Below are positions 1-13,248 of a stretch of 64,000 nt of DNA, piece by piece (position 1 is the first letter of the stretch; every line of letters begins with the position of its first letter). Both the position numbers and the translations under genes were made by a program. The stretch spans positions 7,034,001-7,098,000 of the forward strand of contig NC_132971.1 of the NCBI RefSeq assembly GCF_047496725.1, written 5' to 3'. Under the pieces are notes generated by a model, which was not told where the DNA came from, did no database searches, and was given only the letters and a program-made list of their open reading frames with translations. This DNA is from Anoplolepis gracilipes (lineage: Eukaryota > Arthropoda > Insecta > Hymenoptera > Formicidae).

Positions 1-1380
1 TAATTTTGTCACTACAACTCGACGATTATATATGATACGTTAATACAGATATTACAGACACTATACAGAAGAAAAACGATCAGGAATTTTTGACGGATTT
101 TCCGCGAATTCGTCGCGAAAAGTTTCAGATTCTTGTGCGTGATCCTGCTATGCGATGGATTTTTCATACGTAAAGTCGGAGGACCCTCGCATGTCAGCTT
201 CGATCGTTTCAATAAAAATATTTCCTTTCGCTCTGTATCCGAGTATCCAAGTAGATGGGGATTTCTCGGCGATCGGGGAAAGTGAGAAGCGCGAAGGGGA
301 AGAGAATTGTGCGGCGAAAATATTTTCGTGGCTCCTTTTATAAGCTATGGTGTTTTTTATTAAAAATAAAAATAAATTGTAAAAGGTTGAGTTCTATTCA
401 ACAATTGATCGATTATTATTCCTCGTTCCTTTATAACAAAATTATCATAATTGTTTAAAATCACACAGTTTAAAAGAAAAGAGTTTGAAAGGTATTGATT
501 TGCAAAATAGTTTTGACAAACCTTCTAACATCCCTACATCTGTTTCGAATACTGGAATAATAAATTGTCCGTGACACATAAAAATCTGATTTTTGCCTCT
601 CGAAATTTTTTGGTGAGAATTTTTCAAATTTTTCGCTCTCAGGCATGTATGTCACGGGTAACGACGCGTCCGATGTGATCGAATTGCTTGAAAATATTAT
701 ATAACATATCGGGAGAGTAGAGGAGACGCCGCGCGAGGCGAAAGCGAAGACGGATGAAGGAGCTAGGACGAGAAGAAGTGGCGAGAGAACCAAAAAGAGA
801 GAAAGAGAGAGAGAGAGAGGCGAATGGTAGCTACGCAAGAGGAACGCGAGCAAAAAGTCTCTTTCCACGGGGTCTCTAATAGAGGCACGTGACGATGCAC
901 TTTCCGCGACCTTTGCGCTCATCTTTCCTCCGGTCCATCGACTTCCACCGTCGTCCTCCCGTGGACGGCAAAGAACCCCTTCTTATCCGCTTCGATGACG
1001 TCTACCGGCGATTGCGACGAAGAAAAGACGGGACAGCCGGTGAATCGAACAGAGGCCAACTACACACTACTGGTTCTGATTACTACTTCTTCGTCGATGA
1101 ATAATTGCTATCGCACCGTACGTCCCTCTTCGAGTGAATTCGCGCGTTTCACGATGTAACTCGTACACCGCGGAGGCATAATACTTCGTCGCGTCAAAGT
1201 TGATAACATTATAATAGATATCATAATTACTAAAGCGCGAATAATTTTCTATATTATTTTTACATTCTTCGTATTTCTAAAAGAAAGTATTGCAAATATA
1301 TGAATGAGTAGACATACATGCAAGTATGGATACCGCTTATACGAGTTCACAGAAAAGCAATGAAAGATCTTATAACAATG

Positions 1381-1407
1381 TTTTTTTTTTTTTTTTTTTT
1401 TTTTTTT
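1381..1407. repeat. Poly-T, 27 bp
   Basis: Uninterrupted T run. Confidence 0.95.
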
Positions 1408-3076
1408 CAAATACTATGGTACCTAAGCGATGTATGCATATTTTTATTTTAATTAATGTTACACAAAACGTAGTAGTAAAGTAGGAAAATTAATTTATTT
1501 TAGAAAATCACTATACTACTTTTCGGGGGCTGTGTGTATTGTACGTTGTAAGTCTCTACGCCAAGAATGACGGACACGGAGGATGGTTACACCGCGGGGG
1601 TACCTTGAAATTGCCGTGAGAAAGCCGGCTAGTTCGCAAGCTTTTCGCAGGTAAAGCGTAGGTAGGCGTCGGTACGCGTGCGACCCTTAAAAGACCGTTT
1701 TCCGGGGAGAGAGAAATACTCAGGTAGCCGCGCGAGAGGCGGCATTTCGTGGGTGTTGGACTTGATCGAGAGACTCAGGTCGTCATCGAGGACCCGTTTA
1801 CGTATATCCGACGGTTACCGTGGCGTTGAGAATTTCTCGCACAAAAGAGTCCGAAGGCCCCGGGACGGCCCTCTCATTCATTCACCGTCGACTCAATGTA
1901 GATCTCTTTCCCATAGGAAGGCTCTCCCCGAATCGGGCACACACGAGCGGGAGTTGTAAGGGGGTGGGTCGCCGGTCACATCAGGTAAGAGGAGACACCC
2001 TCGCCCCGAGGGGACGGACGGAGGACGACCAGGAACGCGCAGCATCCGGAACTGCGTACTTTACCTTCGCCCCGTTGCACGGGCCTTTTTCTTTCGCAGG
2101 ATTGCTCGCTCTCGTGCACACTCGTGCCTTTGTGCATTTGCTTATTACGGGCGCGTACGCGCCTCTCTCAAGGCTTAATCCGCCTGACAGATCAGAGATC
2201 CCCAGATCTTTCTCTACCTACTTATCGTGCTGGTTGCTCATCGATCTAGCAATGCATCGGAGAACTGCGGCAGTTTCGAAGAGTTTTTGTGTTTAAAGAA
2301 AAAAATCTTTTCCTTTAATATTATATATAATACGGAAGTATATACATATATTATTAATATACATGTATGTTATAAATTGGCATATAATGGCACGTATTAT
2401 GCTTCGTATGAAAGCCACGAAAAGCTTCTGTTTTGTATACGGGATACTCGAAAACGTTTGCTCTTGGATGCAAAGCCATGTATAGTTTAATGGACTGCGG
2501 CACTCTATATTTATTCATCTCGATTCGAGGCCGATATATACACGGAGGGAGAGTGGTTTCGAGAGGGAAACGAAAAAGGGCGAGAGGGAGGAACTCCGAT
2601 GGACAGATAATGCTGGTACGCGCGCAGAGAGGGTCGCGGTAGTGCTAGGTCGAAAGGGTTGAATGCCGACGGAACCGTTTAATTTGGCCTTTGTGGACAC
2701 ATCCTGTATTCGTTGCACGATATATCGCCGATCCCGACTCGCCGATATGGGATTGCGATCTGATGCGAGCGAGAAGCAGGCTGCTTGAGAGAGAATCGTT
2801 CTTTCCAACTGCACTTCCCTTTATTTCTTTGTTCTAAATAATTTTGTTGTATAAAGAAAAATGAAGAATATTAAATTTAAAATTTTCTTTAAACAATTAG
2901 ACACACAGGAGACGAATTGATGTATCGCTATTTCGTCTGCGTTTTAGATATCGAGATACGCGTGTTAATCATAACAGGACAGAGAAGCAGATTAGCATAA
3001 AGTGCATTTCACGAATCGAGTTTCCTCGATTTCCTCTAATGGCATTTTCGATCGCTACGCGCATACGAATGTATCT

Positions 3077-3101
3077 CCCTTCTCCCCTCCCCCCTCCCCC
3101 C
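3077..3101 (-). other. G-quadruplex-type tract (minus strand)
   Basis: C tracts of 3, 4, 6 and 6 (3077-3079, 3084-3087, 3089-3094, 3096-3101) separated by 4, 1 and 1 bases give a four-tract G4 motif on the minus strand. Confidence 0.6.
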
Positions 3102-5139
3102 TCCGAAAAGTACATTCTACCCACGCCATCATTCCCGCCATCAGAGATCTGATTTTCGATTAATGGATTATGAATTCCATGGTATCTTGTGTAATGCGAT
3201 TGATTATGCGTTACCGCGTAAAGTTACATATTTAGACGCAGCGTTTGCTCCATTCTTTCCACGTCATCCGTGTCACAGGAGACGCGCGAAGAATCGAGAC
3301 CGAAATTCGTGCGTGACACCGGCCGTGAATGCTCGCGCTGGCCTCCACATAAATTATCATACTTAAAACGCGCGTCCAAAAATATGCAAGGGGACGCCAC
3401 GATGCGAAGCGAATTTCCGTATGGCCGCGTCGCCGCCACACAAATTAGGTTTCTGGAAATAACTGATTTTGTTATTGAATGAAATAAGGATCAAAGATCG
3501 CGTCGAAAGACCGCACGAAAAATGAGAAATGCGCGTAAACATGGAGATATTTCGAGCTCTGTGATGACTTTAAACTTGTTTTCGATTCCTGAGAATAATA
3601 ACAAGTCCAAGTTAGTCGACATATTTTCAATAATTGACATCATAAATATCGTCGACTGTCCATTCTATAAATATGATAAGAGATCCTTACACGAATCGTA
3701 GAGCAACTTTAGAATCTATCAGAATTAGTAATTGAATGAATTATTTATTTGTGACATTAAAATTGCCGTTTATCATTAGAAGACGTGAAAAGTTTGAAGG
3801 TTACAAAGCGAGTTAGCGAATCGTTATTTCTGAATTACAGCCCCTTCGTTGAATTTTCCAATTCGTTCGATTGACACAATTTTTGCTCTGAATTCTTTCT
3901 TTGAATGGAGCACCGTGTGTTACCAAATGCGTACCGATCTCCGTCTCACCTGTTGCGTATTGTTGCACTCTCAAGGCAACCCGATTTGCACGGTGAATGC
4001 ACTTATGGCCGCCTATCAACGGTATGAAAAGCGGGAGGCGCCAAGGGGCATCTACGGCGCCTCTCCCCGTGCCATACCCTGGTGGTCCTGTTTCGGGAAA
4101 AGAGGGGCGCGCAAGAGTCCTTTGATCGCGCGCGAGCTCCATTGAATACCCGATAGAGACTGTCTCGTCTCGTGGAAGAATCCGCTATTATTACATTCTC
4201 GCTATTGACTTTATAAAACCGCAGAATCGACTTGGTCCGAGCATTCAGCCCCATTACGAAAATTAACACGCTGCATTGAATTCGCAAATAAAATCCTAAT
4301 ATTCAGACCTTTCCCTCTCTTCCTTCGTTCACTGATTTTGATTCAGCTCGGAAATTCCGCAAAAATAAATACGCATCCTGCGATGTACGTTTTTTACGAA
4401 TTGCAAGAAACTAAATAGCATGGAGCGTTTTTTTTTTTAAACAAAAGAGCTGTAAAAGAGAGCTTAATTTATTGAATATAATAAAGTTAATCATAGAGGG
4501 ACATATTGTTGGATTTTGATTCAATTTTCTTTAGCGTATCGATACACTCAAGATGTCAGATCTCGATCGGAAATTGATTCGATTCGCTTATTCCTTCGCA
4601 ATCCTCTCTTCTCCAGCCGACGATAAATTTTCACGCATGGCAATTATCGTATGTCTCACGCTTGGTTTGACAAACGACGGAAAAGAATCTCTGCGGAATA
4701 TCCTCTCTCTCTTGTCGGTTTTCTCCGTTGTTAGTTAATATATTGGAGAAAGTTTTTCAAGGTTACCTGTTTTCGGCTTCTGGACTGTTTCGAGAGAAAA
4801 GCAATTTTTTTCTTGTACCGTGAAATTCAAATTCACCGGAAAGAAAAATTAAATACGATTTCTCGACCGTTTCGCAAAATTGACAAATTACAAAATAATT
4901 CCCGACACTAAATCAATGACCCGGTCTGTCGCTAATTAATAATCGACTCGTTGTCTCTTTCATCGATCATTAAATGTAAATTACTCTACACAGTAATATG
5001 TAATTTAATTCTGCACTTAATTATTAATGTCACAAGGGCAATATCATATTCACAGATTTTCCGATATTACAACAAGAGAGAAAAGTATATGTCTGAAATC
5101 TGTACTATTCGAACTCAGGTAAGAGTCCATCGAGAGATG

Positions 5140-5155
5140 CCAGGTGTGTACCTGG
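5140..5155. promoter_or_regulatory. Paired inverted E-box-type palindrome
   Basis: CCAGGTGTGTACCTGG is a perfect palindrome, CCAGGT-gtgt-ACCTGG. One half contains CAGGTG, a Snail/E-protein type site. Two fixed inverted half-sites suggest cooperative binding, but no partner evidence exists. Confidence 0.3.
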
Positions 5156-7131
5156 ATGCGCGACCCAGGAAATATATAAATTATCCCCGAGACCTTCAGG
5201 AACACACCCCAAGGTGAAAATTTACGAGCAAATTAATCGTAATATCGGCAGCCGGCGATTTTTCCGACATAACCGCCAAAAATCTATTTTTCCTACAACC
5301 GGAGTATAATAAAATGTCATTCGTGAGTCTCCCAAAAGAAGGGAGCATTATAAAGACGATAGATTTAACGACGAAGGAAAGAAAAACTCGCGAGGTATAT
5401 AAAATCGTAATTGGATGTTCGGTTCACGTGCGAAAAAATGTCGGCAGAGAAGTACGCGTTGTTGAGTATAGAGAATCTGCAGGTAAGAGACGACATCGCG
5501 AGACGTGAGGTGAATCGTCGAATGGCGTGAAATCGTGCGTGAGACGGCATGAGAAGGGACCATTCATAGCAGCATAAAATTCGTTGGTGGTCGAAATAAT
5601 TTCGATACGGATGAGGATCTTTATTTTGTCAAAGGAGATAAAAATATAATTTATGTGTGTATGTTCTAGGACGACTTCTTCAAAAACGGTAGACGTAAAA
5701 AAAATGCAGATATTAAAATAACATAATTATTGATTACAAAAATATAAGATATAAAACAAATAAGAAATAAAAATAAAAAATATAAGATACGAAATAATGG
5801 AAATAGAAAGAAACGGTAGAGAGCTACCACAAACCGCAGTTTTTCGTGACGGTTTCTTTTTGTTGTCGGATTTCGTGATTCGCTAGGCCAGCTAGAATCT
5901 TGTTAGTCGAGGTCCTTTTCCAAGAATCTTCTCTAATAGGCTTTTCTTCTTTCAAGAAACTCGTCTTTCGAAAACCTCGATGAACTTTTTGCTAATCTCT
6001 TTTCTCTCTACGTCTTCTCTGTGCTTCTTCTTTTTTTGTTGACGTTCTTATAAGTAGAAGTCCAAAGTGACCCAGGCCAAATCATGTTGATGATTGCGGA
6101 TTGATCATTCTTAGACTCGTTGAAAAAACTGTCCTAGGATAATATATCGAAGGATTTTCCGTTTCTCAAATCCATCTTGTGAGATTTACATGATTAGATA
6201 CGACAACATATTCGTTTTTGAAAACATTTGTACACCACGTATGTGTACACGGATAAGGATTGTAGTATTTAATATTTGTATTAACTTGTTATTTTTTCTC
6301 GAGTGAAAGAGAGATATCAACGTATTTTTTTTGTATTTAATAAACAGAAACTAGAACGATACAAAAAGTTATATAATACTTTGATGACGTACGTGCAATA
6401 TTTACGTATTTATTAATTAATTGCTAATTTGTTTACACATCCTAAAATTCAATTTCCATCAAAAGTTGCATTACTTATATACATTATAAAAAATATTACA
6501 GAGCTATACATTATCAACAAATAATATAATTTTATACATTTCTCTTACAGTGTGATAGAAAAATTTTTTACAATTCTGAGCATATTAATATGATAAAAAA
6601 TCACAAGTATGTACATTATATTTATTCAATTAATTTAGCGTTAAATCTAGTGTCTCGATTCTCGTAACATTATTTAGTGTCATATCGATTTCGATGTAGA
6701 TAAGGCTCGCTGCTCGCAACAATATCGATCATATTTGCGGGACAAAAAACCGGATGAGAGAGTTCGCGTGGGAAAAAAAGAGAGTGCACATACCCGGAGT
6801 TAACGAGCCTAATCCTGTCAGTCTCATGAGTTGAGATTAGGAGAGGAGAAGAAGAGTCTTGCTTCCAGCGAGAGAGCAAAACTAGCTGCTGTGTCTGGAT
6901 CTCGGTCCTGGATGTCCGACGACGTCCCGGGGTTAGGTGGTCTCCCTGCTTTTCAGAATGCCCAAGGATAGTGCCGGGCTTCGTTACGAGTCCCAAAAAC
7001 GCCGCATGCCCTGAAACAGCAATGGTCGCTGTGCGCGAGTAAGAATAAAACGTTTCGCAAACAAAGGCGCCGTTACGATAACGAACCTGTCGACGTGGAC
7101 CTCGAACTCGTCGGAAACTCGTTTCCGTCAC

Positions 7132-7160
7132 GGGGAGAGGGAGGAGGGAGGGGGAGAGGG
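7132..7160 (+). other. G-quadruplex-type tract (plus strand)
   Basis: Five G tracts (7132-7135, 7139-7141, 7146-7148, 7150-7154, 7158-7160) with loops of 3, 4, 1 and 3 bases. Confidence 0.65.
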
Positions 7161-10055
7161 AGAAAAATCGTTAACCCGTCGCATCGGGCTAGCACTGCTC
7201 TCGCAGGCACACTCGCGTTAATCTTTATTCTTTCTCTCTCTCTTTCTCTTCGTAAATCTCGGCCACGCTGTTATCGTAGTGACGCCAGCAGTTCGCCAGC
7301 AGTTTTCCAAAAAAGGAGAGAGAGGAGAGAGATAAGAGTGCGCGAACACAAGTCTCGCAAAAACCGCGAAAATAAAATAAATTGATAATAGCAATATATA
7401 TCTCGCACATTCAATTTGATTTACGTTGCTTAAGGTGTAATAAAAATTCTTAAGGAAGCATATATGAAAAAAAAATTTCAATATATATTACTTATTGCAT
7501 ATAAAATATTTTTATTTTCATTTATCGAGTAAAAATAAACGGAGGGAAATTTTTTTTTTATTTTCTTTTGAATACTCCTGTTTGTACGTGCGTATCTCTC
7601 TTATCGTCGATTTTGAAATCTAAGAACCAGGAAATATTATCCGAAAATCCGGATTCGATGCGAGAGATTTTCGGTGAAATTCGAGTAGAGGAGGTGAGTC
7701 TTTTTCCTTTATAATTATTTTTTTCATTGAGCCGCACGGCTAGCGTGCCAAAAGATGGTCCCTTCGAGATGCTGGACGGCGGAGGATTGTGAATGAGATT
7801 CCTAACTATTCGCTCGCCATTCATTCGCCAGTCTCGTTTCCGAGACGAGATCATCGATAACGCAGCCGTTTACATCCGTTACCCATGTCTTTTCCTTTCC
7901 GACGCGCTTTCGTTATGCCTTTGCGATTTTTTCGGACAAGCGAACGAGTTCTTAAATTGACAATTGATGGTTAAACCATAATTGATGGCAGGTTTGGCAT
8001 TGAAAAAGAAAACGCATTTCAAGTCACTCTTGAGGAATTTTTTAAATGAGATTAAACTACTATATTATATTGTATATATTCAGTGTATTTTCATCGTAAT
8101 TAACGGTCGTTTAATTTTGTGATACAAATAGTGTATCAAGTAGTATGTTAGAAATACAATTAGAAAAGTGTCAAATGCTCAGAGTGAATATAAACGAGTT
8201 AATGTACTTTCACGCGGATTTTTCAGTACATTTATCGGAATCGCTGTTAGTCGGGAAAATCCAGAGCGAATCGTTGTCGATTTGACGCGTTGTCGGTGTA
8301 GTTTCTACTTTCTGTAATTTTTTTATACGTATCGGCTTTCAATGGTCGCGTTAACGAGTTACTATTGAATCCGATGATACCCTTCCAGGACTATCCTTCG
8401 TACCGTGTCGGCCGATCGAACGTCTCTTATTTTTTTTCTCCTCTTCCCCTTTTCTTTTCCGTTGACTTGCCTGTCTTCGCCAGAAGAAAGAGGAGCGCGA
8501 GATCAGCGAGCATCGGTGCTTTCAGAGCGAGCACAGGTACGAGGGAGTAACGCGATACATCGGGACAGAGGGGATGCCTCCGTTCTTTTTATTTTTATTC
8601 TTCGCCTGTTCTTCGCCCCTAATTCGAGAACACAAGAGACCGCGACGTCTGGAGAAACTGAACTGCAAACCGACGATTTCAATCGACTATCTTAACGATA
8701 TCGCGCTGTTCGTAATCAACCGTTGAACTTTTTCTCTTTTTTTTTTTTTTTATATTACCAGACTAAAAAAGGAGGAGAGTAAAAATTAATTAATGTTTTT
8801 CGGTATAATTTTTTGGATTGCTAAAACTTATATATAAATTTCAATTAATTTTCTCATTTTGGTTAATTGTATTCGCAATTGAATGTGTTTGTGATTTTTT
8901 TTTAAATTTCCTACAAAGTAAGAAGATATAAATGTTTCTCTTAGTCTTAAGTGAGTGGGAGAAAATGGAAAACAAGCTAAGGGAAGCAAACGATTTATGA
9001 AAAATGTTTTTCAACTAATTGTAAAGTCCAAACCAAGGTTACTTGGACAAGGTTACTTCTAAGAAAAATGGTTTTATGCTATGGTTACAGCTAACGGCCT
9101 TTCCCTTTACAGCAAAAAATCCACAGGAGGTCCGTTTGTGGAATTTACGACATTCCGATTGTCGTGAAGGCATGAATGGATCGCTTCGTACCTGTTACTT
9201 CGGGGATACAGAATCAGGGGCCTCCAGAGAGTTTCAAAGGAATGGCGAAATGAATTTTGAAGTCGGCAATTTTTAAAAAGTAACTGCGCTACAGGAAAAT
9301 TGGTTTATAAGGCCAGGCTCGTTGATGGAGAGAAATTCGCGTATATATTTAAACTTGTCATCTCTTTCCAACACCCTCCTACTATTCTTGCTGAGAGAGA
9401 TTACTGTTCTTGTTTTAAACACTCTACGTCTATTGTTATCTATCGCCTTGTTCGTTATTATTATTCCTTCAAACTATGATCTAAGCGTCTTAACGTTGTA
9501 CGAGCATTCTCACTGGCATTCTCCATAAAACGAGATGCGAAATATACATATTAGAGATAGAATTGACTCCGGAAACATCAAGCCGATAACGTTAGCCATT
9601 AGGCGGTACGTACGATTATGAATCGATCGACAGTTAATCAGTTCCGGAATGTCAGTCGACGTTCCCTTAATGGTCTCGAAGACTAAATGGAACTAAACAG
9701 AGACCAATCAGGCTCTTGCCGTTACTATAATACCGCGCGAGTAGAAACCGCAAGGTCGTTCCGGTTTCGAATAGACGGAAACCAAGCTTTCTCATCAATG
9801 CTCAGCATCATCTGCCTCGCTGCGATTAATTCCATTGGTGTCTCTCATGGCTGTTAGTTATTACAACCCCCTTCCGCGTTGTTTTCGAGCTACATATATT
9901 AGAATCTTATAATTATTCTTCGATTAGTTTGTCTATCTAGAAATTGGAACACACTATAATAATGCAGCATCTTAAAAAAATTAAAAATAAGCAAATAAAA
10001 AAATTTTCTTATAATAGAATCAATATCGTTTATCAATAAATGATATTGTTATATA

Positions 10056-10843
10056 CAGTCATGTCCAAAAGTATTAGAGCCTTAATTAAATTATACCCTT
10101 AATTTTTTTTCTTATTTCTTATTGTTAGTATGTAAATACTGGAAAAATATCAAAAATAAAAGAATAAAAATTTAAACTATCGATAACATGTTAAATGGAA
10201 CTTTTCCAGCTTCAAAATGCTTTTTTTTTAAACTTTCCTACGATAATTTTTCGCCGAGTATCGACAACTTCTAAAAAATACATCAGGTTTAGCTTTAAAG
10301 TTATATGACTCAACCAAATAAAAATTATAGGAAAATTAAAAAAAAAGAATTTTGTCGGTAAGATGTTGTAGTTTATCGAACTTGACTTAAATTTTTCGAG
10401 AGAAATTTTTTTATCGAGCTGCAAAATGTCAAAGTACAAAAATTGTTAGACGCTCTTACATTTTTTATTGTTTAATAAATAGGAAATAAATGCAATAACA
10501 AAAAATTTAAGTCAAGTTCCATAAACTACAATATTTTACGTACAAAATGCTATTTTTTAAACTTTCCGATTTTTTGCCGAGTTTCATAACTTTGAAGTTG
10601 GAAAAAAGGAAAGAAAAACTGTAGTAAAGTTTAAAAAATAAACCTATATTTTTTTTAGAAAAGTTGTCGATACTCGGCGAAAATTTATCACAGGGAAGTT
10701 TTAAAAAATGCACGCTGAAGCTTAAAATTTCATCTTTCACGTGCTATTGATAGTTTTTAAAAATTATTATATTTTTTCAGTATTTACATACTAAAAAGTA
10801 AGAAAAAAATTAAAAGTACCTAATATTTTTGGACATGGCTGTC
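10056..10843. mobile_element. Non-autonomous Tc1/mariner-like element with very long inverted repeats
   Basis: Starts CAGTCATGTCCAAAAGTATT and ends in the inverse of CAGCCATGTCCAAAAATATT, beside TA dinucleotides. The arms pair for more than 200 bp (shared landmarks TAGTATGTAAATACTG and TTCGCCGAGTATCGACAACTT). An inner pair (10368-10395 with 10502-10529, one mismatch) continues the fold to a loop of about 105 bp. The whole ~788 bp can form a single hairpin. No transposase frame exists. The termini resemble Tc1-family ends. Confidence 0.75.
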
Positions 10844-12922
10844 TATATTTTTTTCAAAACGTAGCGCGTATGTTTAATAAAAATATTTTTTACATCTCTG
10901 CAAGCGGTTTGTAGAAGATTTATAAACATCCAACAAAAAATCTTTCCAGATGAATCGTGAAAAATAAAATGGAGGATGCGAGAAAAAGAAAGGAGTAGGG
11001 GAAGAGAAAGAGAACGAACAAGATCGGGTAAGTAACGCCCCCGTCCCTTGACGAATATCGCGTTCTTCAGAAGCAGATGTTCCCGGGGACTACCGGGACC
11101 CCGCGCGCTTTGACTGACAGCTGAATGCCACGAAAAGGACTGCGCGGTTTTCGACGCTATCCGTGTTCCATGGTTCTAAATTTCGTGTGCGAGCGTTTAC
11201 GGTATATTCGCCGTCACAAAAGAGAGTCTCTCTCTCTCCTTGTCGAAATTAAAAATATTTCATCTCTGAAGGAGAAGGAGAAAGAGAGAGAGAGAGAGAG
11301 AGAAATTACACTTTTTATTGTCTTGAGATAGGACATCAAGTGAGCGAGTCACGTGATTGAATCTTGATGTTGACCGCGAAATGTCGCGACTAACAAGCGC
11401 ATCCCGTATCCCCGATGTTCCCGATGTCAAGTCGACACCAGGAAGCGTCGATCTGTGGACGCTAGTAGAATTCTCCCTCGGTCGGCTTGTCGGAACGACC
11501 TCCTTTGTCCCATGATGCTGCCGATAAAAGCGACATAATCGAAGGGTCGATACTCCGGGGTTACGATGGATCCGGGAGCTCATTCGAAGCGGCTCAGCTT
11601 GGAATAGCCGATACGAGATCAGTGACAAGACATTGAGCTGGAACCTTGTCGTCGTTATCGCTTCTGTCAAAAATTTGCACGAGGATAAATTCTCCATGAC
11701 ACAAAGAGAAATCGTTCGCTTTATTCCTGAATTATAATTATATACGTTTTTGCTTTCGATAATGTTTGCTCGGCGTAACTTGGGCAAAAATTCGAAAAAG
11801 TCGGACGAGACGTAAACTTCCCGAGTGCGAGATACAGAGGACGTTTAACGTGGATGGCCCTGGGGAGGAAGAGAAGGGTGAGGGGGGGGGGAAGGATGGT
11901 AGAGACATGAGCCGACGATAGCGATGTCATGGTAGCCACCGGAAATAGCCGGCACTATCAGCCGGCTTCGCCGGATAGCGCGCCGTCACCGCAGAAAGAG
12001 TTCCAATCTTCTATTCAGCACGTTCTTCCTCGTCTCTCTCTCTCTTTTCCAGGTCTCGCCGGACTATTCTCCCTCCCTATTCCTCTTCCTTCTCTCGCTG
12101 TCTCTTTTTCTCTCTTACATCTCTTCTCGTCATCCTTTTCTCTCCGCCGGCGAAGCTGCCCGATACAACTCGACGAGAATGGACTGCGGAGCCATTTCCA
12201 AAAAAGAAGCGCGAAAGGGTGGTAGAAGATGGTCGGAAGCAAGCCAAAGAAAGCTGGATGCCCCGACTTATCTGGTCGACACTCTCACGATGGTACTCCC
12301 CGCCGTTCATCCTTCTCTTCGTTTCTCCTCCAACGCCTAGAATCCCTCATCCTCTCTTGGTTGGATTTTTAAACATGGCCGAACACTCGTGAACGAAACT
12401 TTCGTGACCTGCGAAAATATTTGCGATTGTGTGATCTGTACACAAATTTTATTTATATATATATATATTAATATATGTATATATAGAGTTTTATATATAT
12501 ATTTATTTAGGAATATATATATATATATATATAATATGTAGAATATAAAAAAATACTTTAGGATACTTTAAAGTTTTGTATGAATTTTATGATAAATCAT
12601 GCACGTGAATATACATCTTATTTCTTTTAATTCGATGAGAATATATAGGCTGTTCCAAAACGTCACGGATACACCACGATATAGGAGCGAGATGCAGTGT
12701 CGTTGATAGAGTATGCAAACTTCATTGCCCGAGGGGTGCGGGCGACGGACTTCCCTCTTCTCTTCCTTCGTTCCTTTGCCTACACCGGCGACCTGCACCC
12801 TATTCCGCGCGGTAAGTAGCTACGCTACTAACATAAGCGGTGCTTGCGGTGATACATCATGGGGTGTCAACGAGTGTCCCTGCCGCCGTAATCTCGCATC
12901 CATCAAGACGGCGCGGTGGAAC

Positions 12923-12960
12923 GGGGCAAAGAAGGGGCGGGCGGGGGATACGCGGGCGGG
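12923..12960 (+). other. G-quadruplex-type tract (plus strand)
   Basis: G tracts at 12923-12926, 12934-12937, 12939-12941, 12943-12947, 12954-12956 and 12958-12960. Three of the loops are a single C. It lies in a CpG-rich patch. Confidence 0.65.
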
Positions 12961-13224
12961 CGGTACATACGACGGTTCCCTGATCGATGTCCATCGGCTC
13001 CGAGAAGCGACCTCCGAGGCCTCACCTACGACCTTCTTTCTCTCCTAACACGCTCCGGCGGGTAGCCCTTGCCGGGATCAATCGGTTTTTGCCCGGCTCG
13101 ATTTTCATTTATCTTTCCCTATCTGAAGGCTGCTATCGTCATCTCAATGATGCAAAGCCCGACGGACAGTCCGGCGTTTCATGTATTCCAAATCAGGCGC
13201 GAATTTCGTTGGAAGTGTTTGCGC

Positions 13225-13248
13225 AAAAAAAAAAAAAAAAAAAAAAAA
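13225..13248. repeat. Poly-A, 24 bp
   Basis: Uninterrupted A run, followed by GAAAAA. Confidence 0.95.

Larger units (their letters stand above)
1..10055. other. Intergenic block, no gene supported
   Basis: AT-rich DNA interrupted by CpG-containing patches at about 720-1130, 1560-2280, 3060-3400, 3900-4150, 6670-7200 and 8230-8700. Apart from the G4 tracts, the poly-T, the E-box palindrome and isolated strong donor-like motifs (CAG|GTAAGA near 1984, 5118 and 5482), I see no supported feature. Open frames here are short, repeat-rich or compositionally random. Confidence 0.6.

Noticed and set aside
5838..5945. Minus-strand stretch that reads like coding (SWKRTSTNKILAGLANHEI)
   Set aside because: Only about 55 codons between stops, no start, and I cannot tie it to any transposon or gene family.
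6670..7131. 153-codon minus-strand frame
   Set aside because: No domain; compositionally random.
12640..12690. TGTTCCAAAACGTCACGG resembling a transposon terminus
   Set aside because: No matching inverted end found in the window.
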